From: an uncultured bacterium
GTDB lineage: Bacteria > Verrucomicrobiota > Verrucomicrobiia > Opitutales > Intestinicryptomonadaceae
NCBI GenBank assembly: GCA_905214995.1
Contig: CAJMOT010000054.1
Coordinates: forward strand, 1-13,140
Length of the DNA stretch: 13,140 nt
Direction: 5' to 3'
Shown here: one piece after another, positions 11,891 to 13,140 of the stretch
Layout: each line of letters begins with the position of its first letter
Position numbering within the stretch: the first letter of the stretch is position 1
Position numbers and translations under genes: made by a program
The notes under the pieces: generated by a model
The model's input: the letters and a program-made list of their open reading frames with translations, nothing else
Told to the model about the DNA's origin: nothing
Database searches by the model: none

Positions 11891-13140
11891 ATGAATTTGA
11901 ATCTGGACGAAGAATCTATACGCAGCATCGTGCGCGACGTGCTCGGCAAAATGAACGGCTCTGCCGCAGCCGCGCCGCGCTCGCGCTCCGAAAACGGCAT
12001 ATTCCCCGACGGCGCGACCGCAGCGGCGGCCGCGCGCGAGGGCTACGCCCAACTCTGCAAGGGCGGAATAGCGGCGCGCAGGGAAGTCGTGAACATCGTG
12101 AAGTCCATGACGGCATCCAACGCAAAGCAGTGGGGCGCGTTTGAATACGAGGAAACGAAAATCGGGCGGCTCGAGGACAAAATAGGCAAGCTCGAAATCG
12201 TAAAGCTCGTCCCGGGCGTCGAATGGATAGCCCCCGACGCGTACAGCGGCGACAACGGCATAATGCTCGAGGAATACGCCCCCTACGGCGTGATAGGCGC
12301 CATAACGCCCGTCACGCACTCGATTCCCACGATAGCCGGCAACATCATAAATATGGTCGCCGCGGGCAACGCCGTGGTGTTCAACCCGCACCCGGGCGGC
12401 GTCAAGAGCGCGGTTATGGCGATTTCCGCCTTCAACGCCGAAATCGAAAGGCGGCTCGGCATACGCAACCTTATCTGCTGCGTCGGCAACCCGACCCTCG
12501 AGTCTTTCGACGCAATATGCAAGAGCGGCGACGTCGCCGTAATGTGCATAACGGGCGGCCCGGGCGTCGTGAAGGCGGCGATGAAATCCGGCAAAAAATC
12601 AATTTGCGCGGGCCCCGGCAACCCGCCCGTGATAGTGGACGAAACGGCGGATCCCGGAAAAGCCGCCTCCGACATAATCGCGGGAGGGGCGTTCGACAAC
12701 AACCTGCTGTGCATAGGCGAAAAGGAGATTTTCGTCACCGAGCGCGCCGCGTCCGACTTTATGCGCGAACTTGAAAACTGCGGGGCGGAGCGCCTTTCCC
12801 CCTCCGCGCTCGACAGGCTGACGGGCGAAGCGTTCGAGAGCAAAGACGGCGGATACGCGCTAAGGCGCGCGCTAGTCGGCAAAGACCCGCAGGTTCTCGC
12901 GCGGGCGGCGGGCGCAAACGTCTCCGCCAAGGCGAAAATGCTCTTCGCCGAAACCGACGCGGAGCACCCGTTCGTGGTCGAGGAGCAGATGATGCCTATG
13001 GTTCCCGTAGTGGTGGTCAAGAATTTCGAGGAGGCCGTCGCAGCGGCGGCGAAAGCCGAGCGCAACTACCGCCACAGCGCGATAATCCATTCGCTCGACG
13101 TCACGCGCATGACGGAGATGGCGAGGGTTCTGAACACGAC
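11891..13140 (+). CDS. CoA-acylating aldehyde dehydrogenase, PduP/EutE type (3' end missing)
   Basis: Oxidises an aldehyde to acyl-CoA with NAD+ inside the compartment. The frame is open from the ATG at 11891 to the right edge; 416 residues are visible of a family of roughly 460-500. The N-terminus is a probable encapsulation peptide (EESIRSIVRDVLGKM, 7-21) joined to the enzyme by an Ala/Ser/Arg-rich linker. Enzyme motifs are NPHPGGVKSAV (165-175), ITGGPGVVKAAMKSGKK (220-236), GPGNPPVIVDETAD (241-254) and the catalytic Cys274 in FDNNLLCIGEKE (268-279). In PVC compartments this enzyme acts on lactaldehyde or propionaldehyde from deoxysugars; the actual substrate cannot be read here. No Shine-Dalgarno is evident. 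An aldolase, alcohol dehydrogenase and more shell genes would be expected downstream. Confidence 0.93.
   Translation, partial: MNLNLDEESIRSIVRDVLGKMNGSAAAAPRSRSENGIFPDGATAAAAAREGYAQLCKGGIAARREVVNIVKSMTASNAKQWGAFEYEETKIGRLEDKIGKLEIVKLVPGVEWIAPDAYSGDNGIMLEEYAPYGVIGAITPVTHSIPTIAGNIINMVAAGNAVVFNPHPGGVKSAVMAISAFNAEIERRLGIRNLICCVGNPTLESFDAICKSGDVAVMCITGGPGVVKAAMKSGKKSICAGPGNPPVIVDETADPGKAASDIIAGGAFDNNLLCIGEKEIFVTERAASDFMRELENCGAERLSPSALDRLTGEAFESKDGGYALRRALVGKDPQVLARAAGANVSAKAKMLFAETDAEHPFVVEEQMMPMVPVVVVKNFEEAVAAAAKAERNYRHSAIIHSLDVTRMTEMARVLNT

Noticed and set aside
1..13140. CRISPR arrays, tRNA or rRNA genes, insertion sequences, integrase sites
   Set aside because: No regularly spaced repeats, cloverleaf with CCA end, transposase or integrase motif was seen on either strand by reading.

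Overview
The window most likely comes from a Verrucomicrobiota bacterium or close PVC-superphylum relative. Three things point there: a 52-codon gene matching the 'small basic protein' shared by Verrucomicrobia and Chlamydiae, a secreted DUF1080 (3-keto-disaccharide hydrolase) protein, and a bacterial microcompartment (BMC) operon resembling the PVC type that degrades deoxysugar-derived aldehydes. The DNA is GC-rich, yet ATA is a common isoleucine codon. I could not run a database search, so genus-level placement is open.

Layout. Positions 2-1090 (+) hold the 3' part of a gene for a protein that looks like a catalytically dead trypsin-like domain followed by a long helical region. It converges on a minus-strand cluster across a shared hairpin terminator (1132-1161). 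That cluster, in transcription order, is pyrB (4205-5179), pyrC (2949-4208), a CPBP-family membrane protease (2140-2949) and thiL (1178-2143). Every junction is a 1- or 4-nt stop/start overlap, so the four are probably one translationally coupled unit. Upstream of it, also on the minus strand, the small basic protein gene (5307-5465) has its own promoter, Shine-Dalgarno and strong terminator. Plus-strand genes for the DUF1080 protein (5611-6636) and an MscS-family channel (6931-8307) follow.

After a 415-bp non-coding stretch (8308-8722) rich in inverted repeats, and AT-rich at its distal end, the BMC operon runs to the right edge: pduL, two hexameric shell genes (BMC-H), a divergent acetate kinase gene, a third BMC-H, a pentameric vertex gene (BMC-P, EutN/CcmL) and the 5' part of a CoA-acylating aldehyde dehydrogenase. 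Together the enzymes would turn an aldehyde into acyl-CoA (dehydrogenase), then acyl-phosphate with CoA recycled (PduL), then acid plus ATP (kinase). PduL and the dehydrogenase both begin with a short amphipathic helix of the kind that targets cargo to a shell. The aldehyde-producing enzyme, alcohol dehydrogenase and further vertex proteins are not in the window and would be expected beyond its right edge.

Most interesting points: the acetate kinase carries Lys and Glu where the family has a catalytic Arg and Asp; the three shell hexamers have three different pore loops; and three unrelated genes (pyrB, DUF1080, mscS) lack a Shine-Dalgarno and have a -35-like hexamer starting 37-38 nt before the ATG, which suggests leaderless or nearly leaderless transcripts. 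No tRNA, rRNA, CRISPR array or insertion sequence was seen.
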